A stretch of DNA of 64,000 nucleotides from the NCBI RefSeq assembly GCF_008973755.1, contig NZ_WBOM01000005.1, positions 186,001 to 250,000 on the forward strand. The letters run 5' to 3'. The number at the start of each line of letters is the position of its first letter. Within the stretch, counting starts at the first letter, position 1. The stretch comes from Nitrincola alkalilacustris (GTDB lineage Bacteria; Pseudomonadota; Gammaproteobacteria; Pseudomonadales; Balneatricaceae). Position numbers and translations under genes: made by a program. This document shows, one piece after another, positions 8,737-17,643 of the stretch. The notes below the pieces were generated by a model. It searched no databases. It was not told where the DNA came from and saw only the letters and a program-made list of their open reading frames with translations.

Positions 8737-8782
8737 ATTATCCTTGTGGTCTGGCTATAAGTTGCCGACCGGAGGAGAAATC

Positions 8783-9181
8783 ATGGTATCAGCATGGCTG
8801 GCAACAGAAACAGGTAAACAAGCCTCGGGCGTGGGTCTGAAAGTGGCGCTGAAAATTCTGCATCACTGGGGAGCCTCACCTGAGCAGGTTCAGTCGATCC
8901 TGCGTATATCCAAGGCGAGCTATTACAATTATCTGAAGTCGCCCGAAGCGGCGAGCCTGAACCCAGATCAACTGGAGCGGGTCAGCTATCTGCTGAATAT
9001 CCACGCTGCCTTGCGTACCCTGTTTGACAACCCCGAGAATGTCTACGGCTTTATGGCGATGCCGAACGACAATCCCTATTTCAATGGCAAATCTCCTCTT
9101 GAATTGATCGGAACAGGTCAGTTTGCCGCGCTTTATGAAACCTTCCGTCGCATAGACAGCCTCAGAGGTGCAGCTTGGTAA
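8783..9181 (+). CDS. Xre/MbcA/ParS-type antitoxin (DUF2384)
   Basis: 132-residue antitoxin of the Xre-RES type II toxin-antitoxin class. The N-terminal half contains an HTH-like segment (GASPEQVQSILRISKASYYNYL). The C-terminal half is the DUF2384 toxin-neutralising region, with the LFDNPENVYGFMAMPN and NGKSPLELI motifs. ATG 8783 is chosen over 8744 because GGAGGAG precedes it by 7 bases. It overlaps the toxin start by 7 bases, implying translational coupling, and its promoter carries palindromes suited to autoregulation. Confidence 0.85.
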   Translation: MVSAWLATETGKQASGVGLKVALKILHHWGASPEQVQSILRISKASYYNYLKSPEAASLNPDQLERVSYLLNIHAALRTLFDNPENVYGFMAMPNDNPYFNGKSPLELIGTGQFAALYETFRRIDSLRGAAW

Positions 9182-9867
9182 CAGATGCTGCCAGGTTGCC
9201 AATACTCGATCCGGCAATCCGATCGGGATATCGTCTGGTTAACTCGAAGTTTCCTCCAATCTCATTGTTTGATGATGTTGCGGATCAGGATGAGTTCGAA
9301 CTCCTCTTTGAGCTTCAGGCACTGACCAATCCAAGGCAACAAAATGAGGTCGGAAATCTCAACCTGTTGCCAGCCGATCAGATCCCGTTCGGCATTACCG
9401 GCTGCTCCTACGCAGTGGCTCCCTTCACCCATGTTAATCCGGATGGCAGTCGCTTCAGTGATGGCCAGTCCGGTGTTTTGTATATTGCGGATCAGATAGA
9501 AACCGCCCTGGCCGAGGTGCGCTACCATCAACAGCGCTATTGGGAAAGGGTACAAGGCCTGAAGTTTGATCGGCTGGTATTTCGCACTCTCTCGTGCCGA
9601 TTTGATGCCAGCCCGCTGCATGATGCAACTGTGCTGGATAGCCAGCATCCCATCTACAACCCGGATGATTATCAGGCGGCCCGGCAACTGGCTGCAGAAC
9701 TGAGGCGTCAGAAATCTGCAGCGCTGCAATACCACTCGGTCCGCCAACCTGGCTCAATCTGCTGGGCCCTGTTTACCCCACGCTCCGTTTTGAGCATACG
9801 CCAAACCACCCACTATGAAATGATCTGGAATGGCAGCATGATCAGTGCGGTGAATCGGTTGGCGTAG
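9175..9867 (+). CDS. RES-domain toxin (NAD+-degrading family)
   Basis: 230-residue RES-domain protein. Characterised RES toxins degrade NAD+ and arrest growth; the activity here is inferred. The family pattern shows in GYRLVNSKFPPISLFDD (Arg, early), GVLYIADQIETALAEVRYH (Tyr/Glu region) and the C-terminal AALQYHSVRQPGSICWALF (Ser). Start is TTG 9175, inside the antitoxin end; GAGGTG lies 5-6 bases upstream. The next ATG in frame is far downstream and would remove the core. Together with the upstream gene it is a complete TA locus between leuA and an alcohol dehydrogenase. Confidence 0.85.
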   Translation: MVTDAARLPILDPAIRSGYRLVNSKFPPISLFDDVADQDEFELLFELQALTNPRQQNEVGNLNLLPADQIPFGITGCSYAVAPFTHVNPDGSRFSDGQSGVLYIADQIETALAEVRYHQQRYWERVQGLKFDRLVFRTLSCRFDASPLHDATVLDSQHPIYNPDDYQAARQLAAELRRQKSAALQYHSVRQPGSICWALFTPRSVLSIRQTTHYEMIWNGSMISAVNRLA

Positions 9868-9869
9868 CG

Positions 9870-10910
9870 TTAAAAACGGGTAACCACAGTAACGCCAGGT
9901 GGGTTATGTTGGTCCATAGTGGTCAGAGCCGTAATGGACTCTTCCAAACTGATGGTTCGGCCAAGGAGCTTATCCGGGCGGAGCTTTCCAGACTTGATCA
10001 TGGCGAGCATGGCGTCATAACGGAACGCCTGCATACCGTGACTGCCGATAATTTCCAGTTCATGGGCGATGACCAGATTCATTGGGATCGGTGGTGTGGC
10101 TTGTTCGGCTAATAACAAACCTACCTGAATATGTTTGCCCAGCTTTTTCAAACTCTTGATCGAGTTGATGCAGGTTATCGGGTGGCCTAACGCATCGAGC
10201 GAGACGTGCGCACCGCCACTCGTAATTTCTTTAATGGCCTGTGCAACATCCGGCACACTGGTGGCATTAATGGTCGCGTAAGCACCCAAGGATTTCGCCA
10301 GCGCTAACTTGTCGTCTGTCACATCAACCGCAATAACATTCGCGCCAATGCTGTTGGCAATCATGATGGCAGAAAGCCCGACACCGCCGCAGCCGTGCAC
10401 GGCAACCCATTGCCCTGCGCTGACCTTGCCTTGATCAACAACAGCCCTGAACGATGTCACAAAGCGACAACCCAGGCTAGCCGCCGTGGTGAAGTCCATG
10501 GTTTCAGGTAGCGTTACCAGATTAATATCCGCATGATGGATAGCGACATATTCCGCAAAAGAACCCCAGTGCGTAAATCCGGGCTGGGTCTGATTGCCGC
10601 AGACCTGATGATTGCCGCCATGGCACTCCGGGCAAGAACCGCATGCACTGACAAACGGCACCGTCACACGGTCACCCACCTTAAAACGTTGAACATCTTT
10701 GCCGACCGCTTCAACGATCCCGGCAAATTCATGACCAGGGACGTGAGGCAGTTCAATATCGGGATCATGCCCCATCCAGCCATGCCAATCGCTTCGACAC
10801 ACACCTGTCGCTTCTACCTTGATCACGACACCATGATTCTCCGGCGTGGGGTCTTCCACATTCATAATCTTTGGTGTCGCAGAAAAATGCTCATAGACAA
10901 CGGCTTTCAT
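9870..10910 (-). CDS. Zinc-dependent medium-chain alcohol dehydrogenase
   Basis: 346-residue MDR-family oxidoreductase. The catalytic zinc site is in [11 protein letters not shown] and [12 protein letters not shown] (Cys37, His60 region). Four structural-zinc cysteines are in [16 protein letters not shown] (about 90-105). The NAD(P)-binding motif is [13 protein letters not shown]. Substrate is not determinable from sequence. It is divergent from an Lrp/AsnC regulator 164 bp away; tandem 12-bp repeats lie in its promoter region, making that regulator the likely controller. It converges on the RES toxin with 2 bp between stops. Confidence 0.88.
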   Translation of the reverse strand: MKAVVYEHFSATPKIMNVEDPTPENHGVVIKVEATGVCRSDWHGWMGHDPDIELPHVPGHEFAGIVEAVGKDVQRFKVGDRVTVPFVSACGSCPECHGGNHQVCGNQTQPGFTHWGSFAEYVAIHHADINLVTLPETMDFTTAASLGCRFVTSFRAVVDQGKVSAGQWVAVHGCGGVGLSAIMIANSIGANVIAVDVTDDKLALAKSLGAYATINATSVPDVAQAIKEITSGGAHVSLDALGHPITCINSIKSLKKLGKHIQVGLLLAEQATPPIPMNLVIAHELEIIGSHGMQAFRYDAMLAMIKSGKLRPDKLLGRTISLEESITALTTMDQHNPPGVTVVTRF

Positions 10911-10930
10911 GTTTAACCCCTCAAATGACC

Positions 10931-10960
10931 TATACCTACACGTATACCTACACGTATACC
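10931..10960. repeat. 12-bp tandem repeat in the adh/asnC intergenic region
   Basis: TACCTACACGTA is repeated at 10933-10944 and 10945-10956, followed by TACC and preceded by a partial unit. It lies 23-50 bp upstream of the dehydrogenase start, suitable for cooperative binding by the divergent Lrp-type regulator. Confidence 0.55.
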
Positions 10961-11074
10961 TTTAGCTGACAGACTACAGAATGCACCAGAAATTACCTTG
11001 CTCTTTTTGTTGTAAATCGACGGATATAAGAAATACTATTTCATATACGCAGTAATTTAGAGAGGAGTCTTTCA

Positions 11075-11536
11075 GTGAAGGCTTTGGATAAGGTGGATGC
11101 TGATATTGTTCGACGTATGCAACAGGATGGCCGTTTAACGAATGCGAAGTTGGCGACTGAGTTGTCATTGAGCGAAACGCCGTGCTGGCGCCGACTGAAG
11201 CGTCTGGAAGAGGAGGGCATAATTACCGACTATCAGGCCAATCTTGATCGTCGGAAATTGGGCTTTGGTGTGATGGCTTTTGTACAGTTGACCTGCAACC
11301 AACACGATGAAGAGACGACACAGCGCTTCGAGCAGGTGATTCAGCATTGTGAAAATGTGTTGTCATGCCATAACACAACCGGCGCTGCAGATTTTCTGCT
11401 GCAGGTTGTCGCTAAAGATCTGGACGATTACAGCCGCTTCGTTGATCAGGTACTCAGAAAGCTGCCCGGCGTGTCCGCGATTGCGTCGAATATCTCCTTG
11501 CGGGAGCTGAAAGCTTCCACACGGTTGCCAATATAG
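11075..11536 (+). CDS. Lrp/AsnC family transcriptional regulator
   Basis: 153 residues with an N-terminal winged HTH (LDKVDADIVRRMQQDGRLTNAKLATELSLSETPCWRRLKRLEEEGII, residues 4-51) and a C-terminal RAM ligand-binding domain with GAADFLLQVVAKDLDDYSRF. GTG start at 11075 has GAGAGGAG upstream. Divergent orientation suggests it governs the alcohol dehydrogenase gene, possibly through the tandem repeats between them. Confidence 0.9.
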   Translation: MKALDKVDADIVRRMQQDGRLTNAKLATELSLSETPCWRRLKRLEEEGIITDYQANLDRRKLGFGVMAFVQLTCNQHDEETTQRFEQVIQHCENVLSCHNTTGAADFLLQVVAKDLDDYSRFVDQVLRKLPGVSAIASNISLRELKASTRLPI

Positions 11537-11564
11537 TTTTGATGGATAATGTGTACTGAAAAAT

Positions 11565-11596
11565 GTACCGGACCCCTTTAAGAAAGGGCCCGGTAC
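11565..11596 (-). terminator. Terminator of the opp/dpp-like operon
   Basis: GTACCGGACCCCTTT and AAAGGGCCCGGTAC form a near-perfect stem. On the minus strand the stem is followed by ATTTTTC. It may serve the convergent asnC gene as well. Confidence 0.75.
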
Positions 11597-11609
11597 GGAA
11601 GGCTATCGA

Positions 11610-12623
11610 TCAGGCTGTACGCCCTTCCTCAATAGCGTGGCAGGAAACAGACTGGCCGCCTGATACGGCGATCAGTGCTGGTGCTTCACGTTTGCAGCGC
11701 TCGTTTGCCAGTGGGCAACGAGGGTGGAAGGTGCAGCCGGGAGGTGGGGTGATCGGGTTGGGCACTTCGCCCTTCATGATCACCTTCTCCTTGCCCGACA
11801 TGGTGATGTCGGGGATGGTGGCGAGCAGCATCCGGGTGTAGGGGTGCTTTGGCTCTTCGAACAGCGTTTTGCTGTCGGCAATCTCCACTATACGACCCAG
11901 ATACATCACGCCGACTCGGTTGGCCATATGGCGCACTACGGCCAGATCGTGGCTGATGAACAGATAGGTCAGGCCCAGGGTGTCCTGCAGATCTTTCATC
12001 AGGTTAAGGATCTGTGCCTGCACCGATACGTCCAGCGCCGATGTTGGCTCGTCGCACACCAGAAATTCCGGGTTATTTGCCAGTGCGCGCGCGATGCAGA
12101 TGCGCTGGCGCTGACCGCCGGAAAATTCATGTGGCCATTTGCTGCCATCAGCAGGGGAGAGGCCTACTTGCGTGAGTAGTTCGGCGACACGCTCCTTGAT
12201 CTTTTTCTCGTCGCTCATCAGGCCGAATACCTTGATCGGCTCGGCAACGATTCTATCGACTCTCCAGCGCGGATTAAGACTGGCAAACGGATCCTGAAAA
12301 ATCATCTGGAAGCGTCTGCGCAGCGTTTGAATCTCGGCGTTGGACTTGATGTTGTGGACATCCTTGCCATCAAAGTAGATATGGCCATCTGTCGGGTCAT
12401 AAAGGCCGACAACCAGTCGGGCAACCGTAGACTTGCCACAACCGGACTCGCCCACCAGGGCAAAGGTTTCACCCTTTTTGATACTGAAAGATACACCGTC
12501 GACCGCTTTCAGCCAGCGCTTGGGCTCACGCTCCAGCACTCGGTTGAGAAAGGGTTTGGATACATCGAACTGACACTTGAGGTCTTCGACCGACAACAGT
12601 GTTTCTGCTGTGCTTGCTGTCAT
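11610..12623 (-). CDS. Oligo/dipeptide-type ABC transporter ATPase (OppF/DppF)
   Basis: 337-residue ATPase with Walker [10 protein letters not shown] (about 57-65), Q-loop [13 protein letters not shown], signature [14 protein letters not shown], Walker [13 protein letters not shown] and H-loop FISHD. The C-terminal oligopeptide-transporter extension with [15 protein letters not shown] provides the cysteine cluster seen in OppD/F proteins. It is the last gene of the operon and overlaps the other ATPase by 4 bases (ATGA-type overlap). Substrate could be peptides, nickel or other small molecules. Confidence 0.9.
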   Translation of the reverse strand: MTASTAETLLSVEDLKCQFDVSKPFLNRVLEREPKRWLKAVDGVSFSIKKGETFALVGESGCGKSTVARLVVGLYDPTDGHIYFDGKDVHNIKSNAEIQTLRRRFQMIFQDPFASLNPRWRVDRIVAEPIKVFGLMSDEKKIKERVAELLTQVGLSPADGSKWPHEFSGGQRQRICIARALANNPEFLVCDEPTSALDVSVQAQILNLMKDLQDTLGLTYLFISHDLAVVRHMANRVGVMYLGRIVEIADSKTLFEEPKHPYTRMLLATIPDITMSGKEKVIMKGEVPNPITPPPGCTFHPRCPLANERCKREAPALIAVSGGQSVSCHAIEEGRTA

Positions 12624-13663
12624 GCTGTCTGCTCCCTCTTGTCCTGGCTATCCTGGTCGTTGCCTTGATTGTCTTGATTCTTGTCTTGATTGTCGTAAAG
12701 CCAGCAGGCGGCGTGGGTTTTACCGGTTGCGATCAGGTTGGGGCGCTCCTCGCGGCAGCGATCAAATACCTGTTTGCAGCGCGGATTAAAGGCGCAGCCC
12801 TTGGGAATGGATGTCAGGCGCGGCATGGAACCATCGATCTGTACCAGTCGCTTGATATCGGCACCCAGAACCGGGATGGAACCCATCAGGCCCTTGGTAT
12901 AGGGGTGTTGAGGATTCTGAACCAACTCCTTGACCGGTCCGATCTCTGCCAGGCGTCCGGCATACATGACGGCAACACGATCGGCAACTTCTGCAATGAC
13001 GCCCATATCATGTGTAACCAGCATGACGGCTGTCTGATGTTCTTTGCAGAGCTTTTTCAGCAGGGCGATGATCTGCGCCTGAACGGATACATCGAGTGCT
13101 GTGGTCGGCTCATCAGCAATGATCAGTTCAGGATCGGCACACAGTGCGAGGGCAATAACCACACGCTGGCGCATACCGCCAGAGAACTGATGCGGATAGT
13201 GATCTACACGCTGCTCAGGACCGGGGATGCCAACTTCAGTCAGTAGATCAATTGCACGCTGTCGGGCTTGTTTCTCGCTGATATCCTTATGGGTCAGAAT
13301 CGTTTCGATGATCTGCTGGCCCACGGTGAACAGCGGGTTGAGGCTGGTCAGCGGGTCCTGAAAGATCATCGCGATCTTGCGGCCACGGATCTTTCGCATC
13401 TGGGCATGTGGCAGGTTGTGGATCGGCTCACCCTGCAGCAATATCTGGCCATCGGCAATACGCCCGGGTGGTTCGAGCAGACCTATAATGGCCGCCCCAG
13501 TCAGTGATTTACCGGCACCTGACTCCCCGACAACGCCCAGTACTTCGCCCTTGGAAATATCAAAAGAGACATCATCGATGGCAACCAGCACGCCACGACG
13601 TGTTGGAAACTCGATGCGCAGATTGCGCACAGAGAGCAGTGGTGTTTGAGTATCGTTTGTCAT
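12620..13663 (-). CDS. Oligo/dipeptide-type ABC transporter ATPase (OppD/DppD)
   Basis: 347 residues; Walker A GESGAGKSL (ending Ser-Leu instead of Ser-Thr), FQDPLTSLNP, signature SGGMRQRVVIALAL, Walker B LIIADEPTTALD and MLVTHD H-loop. The C-terminal GCAFNPRCKQVFDRC cluster is present. The tail from about residue 325 is a low-complexity Asp/Gln/Asn/Lys run (DNQDKNQDNQGNDQDSQD) not expected in the family, coded by a short-period repeat. One base overlaps the upstream permease gene, consistent with a single transcript. Confidence 0.9.
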   Translation of the reverse strand: MTNDTQTPLLSVRNLRIEFPTRRGVLVAIDDVSFDISKGEVLGVVGESGAGKSLTGAAIIGLLEPPGRIADGQILLQGEPIHNLPHAQMRKIRGRKIAMIFQDPLTSLNPLFTVGQQIIETILTHKDISEKQARQRAIDLLTEVGIPGPEQRVDHYPHQFSGGMRQRVVIALALCADPELIIADEPTTALDVSVQAQIIALLKKLCKEHQTAVMLVTHDMGVIAEVADRVAVMYAGRLAEIGPVKELVQNPQHPYTKGLMGSIPVLGADIKRLVQIDGSMPRLTSIPKGCAFNPRCKQVFDRCREERPNLIATGKTHAACWLYDNQDKNQDNQGNDQDSQDKREQTA

Positions 13664-14607
13664 TAACGCAACCTCGGATTCAGCGCATCACGCAGCCAGT
13701 CGCCCAGCAGGTTGACCGACAGGGCCAGCAACAGCAGAGCGATACTCGGGAAGAGGATAATCCACCATTCCCCTGAGAACATGAAGTCCTGACCAACACG
13801 GATCAGGGTGCCCAGACTGGGCTGAGTCGGCGGTACGCCTACACCCAGGAATGACAGGGTCGCTTCGAGAATGATTGCCAGTGCCAGGCCAATCGTGGCG
13901 ATAACCAGCACCGGGCCCATAACGTTGGGCAGGATATGACGCAGCAGAATCATCGGTGCCGGAACCCCGATCAGCCTGGCTGCCTGAACGTACTCTTTGT
14001 TCTTTTCTGCCATGGTAGAGCTGCGTACTGTTCGGGCATATTGCACCCAGTCGGACAGGCCGATGGCGATGATCAACACATAGATCGCCATCTTGTCCTG
14101 AACCTGAACCGGCACCACCCCCTTGAACACACCAAAGATCAGCAGTGCGATCAGAATGGCAGGGAAGGAGAGCTGTACGTCGGCAACGCGCATCACGGCG
14201 CTGTCGACCCAGCCGCCCAGATAGCCGGACAGCAGACCGAGAGTGATGCCGAGAATCGCAGCGAAACCCACAGCCGCAAAACCGACCATCAGTGATACGC
14301 GTGAACCATAAAGAATGGCCGAGAAGAGATCGCGGCCCTGCGCATCGGTCCCCAGCCAGAAGCTGTTGCCGGTGAACTCATTCGGCGTCATGGGTGCGGT
14401 GAAGCCCTCCATCAGATTCAGCGTACTGGGATCGAAGGGGTTTTGGGGTGAGATCAAGGGCGCACAGAGTGCTGCGGTGATCATCACAAATGCCACGATT
14501 GCCGATATGACCGTAATGGGTGATCGGGTGAAGCTGTAGAAAATATCACTGTCCAGAGCGCGTGCCAGCAGTGAAGGTGTTTTGGTAGTACTCTGCATAT
14601 TTGACAT
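13663..14607 (-). CDS. Oligo/dipeptide-type ABC permease (OppC/DppC)
   Basis: 314-residue inner-membrane permease with an N-terminal OppC-type segment (TPSLLARALDSDIFYSFTRSP), a large periplasmic loop (FWLGTDAQGRDLF, a DppC hallmark) and the EAA loop EYVQAARLIGVPAPMILLRHI that contacts the ATPases. Order SBP-B-C-D-F is that of canonical Opp/Dpp operons. Confidence 0.9.
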   Translation of the reverse strand: MSNMQSTTKTPSLLARALDSDIFYSFTRSPITVISAIVAFVMITAALCAPLISPQNPFDPSTLNLMEGFTAPMTPNEFTGNSFWLGTDAQGRDLFSAILYGSRVSLMVGFAAVGFAAILGITLGLLSGYLGGWVDSAVMRVADVQLSFPAILIALLIFGVFKGVVPVQVQDKMAIYVLIIAIGLSDWVQYARTVRSSTMAEKNKEYVQAARLIGVPAPMILLRHILPNVMGPVLVIATIGLALAIILEATLSFLGVGVPPTQPSLGTLIRVGQDFMFSGEWWIILFPSIALLLLALSVNLLGDWLRDALNPRLR

Positions 14608-14613
14608 GATCTG

Positions 14614-15597
14614 TTAGTGTCCTTTTCCGGAACGCTTGACGCGCAAGCGAGGATCAACAGCGAAATACAACAGGTCAACGACCAGGTTGATAACGACGAA
14701 GATCAATGAGATCAGCACCAGGTAAGCGGACATGATCGGAATATCAACAAACTGGATCGCTGTGATGAACAGCAGGCCGACACCAGGCCACTGGAAAACA
14801 GTCTCGGTGATAATGGCAAACGCAACAATGGAGCCTATCTGCAGGCCGGCGATGGTGATGACCGGGAGCAGAGTGTTCTTCAGTGCATGGCTGAAGTGAA
14901 TGGCGCGATTACTCAGGCCACGGGCACGGGCAAACTTGATGTAATCGGTGCGCAGTACTTCCAGCATCTCGGCACGGACCAGACGCATGATCAGTGTCAG
15001 CTGATACAGCCCCAGAGTGATGGCAGGCATGATCAGTGATTTCAATCCTGAACTGGTCAACAGCCCGGTGCTCCACCAGCCCAGTTGTACCACTTCACCT
15101 CGCCCGAAGGCCGGCAGTATCTGCAGGTAAACGGAAAACAGATAGATCAACAGAATACCGATCAGAAAGGTGGGTAGCGAGACCCCTATCAGGGACGAAC
15201 TCATGATGAAGTGACTGAGCCATCCATCTCGCCTGAGTGCGGTATAAACCCCCAGACCTATCCCGAATACCAGTGCAGCAGTGCCAGAAATGATGGCTAG
15301 CTCCAGCGTTGCTGGCAACCGTTCGGCAATGATATCTGCTACCGGGCGTGCCATACGATAGGAGATACCGAACTCTCCACGCGCGGCATTCCCGACAAAA
15401 CGAAAATACTGTATGAAAATAGGATCATTAAGACCCAACTGCTCACGCAGTTGCTCGCGCTCGATCATGGTGGCTTCCTGCCCGACCATGTTGTTGATCG
15501 GGTCACCGATAAATCGGAACAGCCCGAAAGCGACCAGCGCAACGGCAAGCATAACCAGTACTGACTGGAGCAGACGTCGAATAATGAAGGCGATCAT
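14614..15597 (-). CDS. Oligo/dipeptide-type ABC permease (OppB/DppB)
   Basis: 327 residues; N-terminal MIAFIIRRLLQSVLVMLAVALV helix, periplasmic region with LGLNDPIFIQYFRFV, and EAA loop DYIKFARARGLSNRAIHFSHAL. Six transmembrane segments are expected. Six bases separate it from the next permease. It is separated from the upstream binding-protein gene by an 85-bp gap holding a strong hairpin, which probably lowers permease expression relative to the binding protein. Confidence 0.9.
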   Translation of the reverse strand: MIAFIIRRLLQSVLVMLAVALVAFGLFRFIGDPINNMVGQEATMIEREQLREQLGLNDPIFIQYFRFVGNAARGEFGISYRMARPVADIIAERLPATLELAIISGTAALVFGIGLGVYTALRRDGWLSHFIMSSSLIGVSLPTFLIGILLIYLFSVYLQILPAFGRGEVVQLGWWSTGLLTSSGLKSLIMPAITLGLYQLTLIMRLVRAEMLEVLRTDYIKFARARGLSNRAIHFSHALKNTLLPVITIAGLQIGSIVAFAIITETVFQWPGVGLLFITAIQFVDIPIMSAYLVLISLIFVVINLVVDLLYFAVDPRLRVKRSGKGH

Positions 15598-15630
15598 GTG
15601 TGAAAGAACCTGTTACAGAGAGAGGCATAC

Positions 15631-15659
15631 AACTGCAGCCGCACTAGGCGGCTGCAGTT
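15631..15659 (-). terminator. Intercistronic hairpin between binding-protein and permease genes
   Basis: AACTGCAGCCG (15631-15641) pairs perfectly with CGGCTGCAGTT (15649-15659), 7-base loop, no T tract. Such hairpins usually stabilise the upstream message and attenuate the downstream one. Confidence 0.65.
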
Positions 15660-15682
15660 CAGGTTGGTATTGAGCATGCTAC

Positions 15683-17269
15683 TTACTTTTTGTACTTCAG
15701 GTACTTGAAGTAAGGCGTGTTCTCAGACTGTACCGGGAAGTCGATGTTATCCTTCATCGCCCAGTTCAACATCTGATGATGCAGCGGCAGATAGACGACC
15801 TGCTCATGAACTTCGTTCCAGATCTCAGACATCATGCCTGAACGTTTCTCCAGATCGGTTTCGCTGGTCAGGCCCTGAATCAATGCATCGATATGAGGGT
15901 TGGAGTAGCCGGTTGCGTTCCAGGCACCACCTACGTCAGTCTTGGTTTCGTACAGGTAATGGAACACGTAATGTGAATCCAGTGGTGGTACGCCCCAGCC
16001 CAACAGGTAGAAGTCCAGCTCGCCACGTGGCAGTTCAGCAAAGTGGATGCTGCGGGTACGAGCATCCAGGCGAACACGCACGCCGATCTGACCCAGCATG
16101 CCGGTCACAGCCTGGCAGATCGCTTCATCGTTGATGTAGCGGTCGTTGGTGCAGTGCAGGGTTACACTGAAGCCATCAGGGTAGCCAGCTTCAGCAAGCA
16201 GTGCCTTGGCGCGATTGACATCGACAGCGGGTACTTCGTCCAGCGCGGCGTCATAACCATCCACGAAAGGTGGTGCGATCATGCCGGCAGATACTGACTG
16301 ACCACGCATGACGACGCGGTTGATCGCATCACGGTTAATGGCGATGTTCATCGCTTCACGCACACGCACATCTGCAAAGGGGTTGGCGCCCTTTACGTCT
16401 GAGGTTTTCAGCTCAGGCCATGACTGCTGCATACCCAGGAAAATGGTACGGTTTTCAGGGCCGGAACGGACGGTCAGGCCGGGTGCATTGTTCAGACGCT
16501 CCAGATCCTGTACAGGTGGATCCAGCAGGAAGTCGATCTCACCGGACAGCAGTGCCGCGGCACGAGTCGCTGTAGAGGCGATTGGCGTGTAGATGATGCG
16601 GCTGATCTCCATCGGATAGTGGCCGATGCCCCAGTATTCATCGTTGCGGACCAGTTCGGTGCGGATATCCGGCTCACGGTGAACAACACGGAAGGGACCG
16701 GTACCATTGGCATTACGAACAGCAAAGGTTTCTTCACCGGTGGAGTAGTTCTGAGGTACGGTAACGTTATGCTCTTCTGCCCACTCCTTGTCCATCATGA
16801 ACAGGTTGGTCAGGTTGTTTGGCAGCAGTGGGTTGGGGCCATCTGTTCTCAGGCGAACCGTGTAGTCATCAACCTTGGTCGCTTCAACAACTGATGTCAG
16901 CAGACCTTTCATATCGGCATTTTCATGCTTGGCGCGCATGATGGAAAACACCACGTCGTCAGCATTGAAAGGGTTACCATTATGATATTTCACACCCTGA
17001 CGCAGCTTGAACTCCCATACAGTGGGGTCATCTGTCACATACCACTCGGTTGCCAGACGTGGCGTCAGCCTCATCTCTTGATCGCGATAGACCAGCGTAT
17101 CAAAAATTTGATGGTTCATGTTGTGGGTCGGGCCCTCATTCTGTGCATGAGGATCGAGTGTCAGACCATCTCCGGCGCTGGACCAGCGGAAGGTTTCGGC
17201 AGAAGCGGTGGAAGCGAGTAGAGCAGATGAGGCTAGAGCAATTGCGGCTGCAAGACGAGTCATTTTCAT
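15683..17269 (-). CDS. Periplasmic binding protein, SBP_bac_5 (peptide/nickel type)
   Basis: 528-residue high-capacity binding protein; signal peptide residues 1-24 ends ASTASA-ET. The family pattern is clear: LRQGVKYHNGNPFNADDVVFSIMR, GTGPFRVV, and VREAMNIAINRDAINRVV. Length and domain layout match DppA/OppA-class proteins, but the ligand is not evident. It is the first gene of the operon. The 374 bp upstream (17270-17643) hold its promoter region and a hairpin near the glpD end; no other gene is seen there. Confidence 0.9.
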   Translation of the reverse strand: MKMTRLAAAIALASSALLASTASAETFRWSSAGDGLTLDPHAQNEGPTHNMNHQIFDTLVYRDQEMRLTPRLATEWYVTDDPTVWEFKLRQGVKYHNGNPFNADDVVFSIMRAKHENADMKGLLTSVVEATKVDDYTVRLRTDGPNPLLPNNLTNLFMMDKEWAEEHNVTVPQNYSTGEETFAVRNANGTGPFRVVHREPDIRTELVRNDEYWGIGHYPMEISRIIYTPIASTATRAAALLSGEIDFLLDPPVQDLERLNNAPGLTVRSGPENRTIFLGMQQSWPELKTSDVKGANPFADVRVREAMNIAINRDAINRVVMRGQSVSAGMIAPPFVDGYDAALDEVPAVDVNRAKALLAEAGYPDGFSVTLHCTNDRYINDEAICQAVTGMLGQIGVRVRLDARTRSIHFAELPRGELDFYLLGWGVPPLDSHYVFHYLYETKTDVGGAWNATGYSNPHIDALIQGLTSETDLEKRSGMMSEIWNEVHEQVVYLPLHHQMLNWAMKDNIDFPVQSENTPYFKYLKYKK

Positions 17270-17581
17270 TCTGAAAACTCCGTGTAAAGTCGTTCATTGG
17301 CAAAGGTTGCGAGGAGCGACTGATAGTGGATCTTTATTGTTATTTACTAGTGCTGCATTCTGAACAAATTTTCATGTCTGTGCAAAATTTTTATCAGGCA
17401 CTAAAATTTTATTAGGTACAACCCTAATTAAAATGACTTCAGGCGGAAAACTCAAGCAATATTTTCCTGAGTTGGGATTACAGTTCGACTCCGCCCTCTG
17501 TATGTATCAGGAGTGTAGTTCAGAATTAAACTTTTGTGCTGTGAGTGAGTGGAAATTTGCAGAAAATTACAGGAGAGATCA

Positions 17582-17619
17582 GCCGCACTGAAACCCTTTC
17601 AGCAGGGTTCCAGTGTGGC
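17582..17619. terminator. Hairpin downstream of glpD
   Basis: GCCGCACTGAAACCCT and AGGGTTCCAGTGTGGC pair over 16 bp with two G-U positions, 25 bp beyond the glpD stop. No T tract on either side, so termination strength is uncertain. Confidence 0.45.
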
Positions 17620-17643
17620 AGTGTAAGTTGTGGGGAAAGCGCC

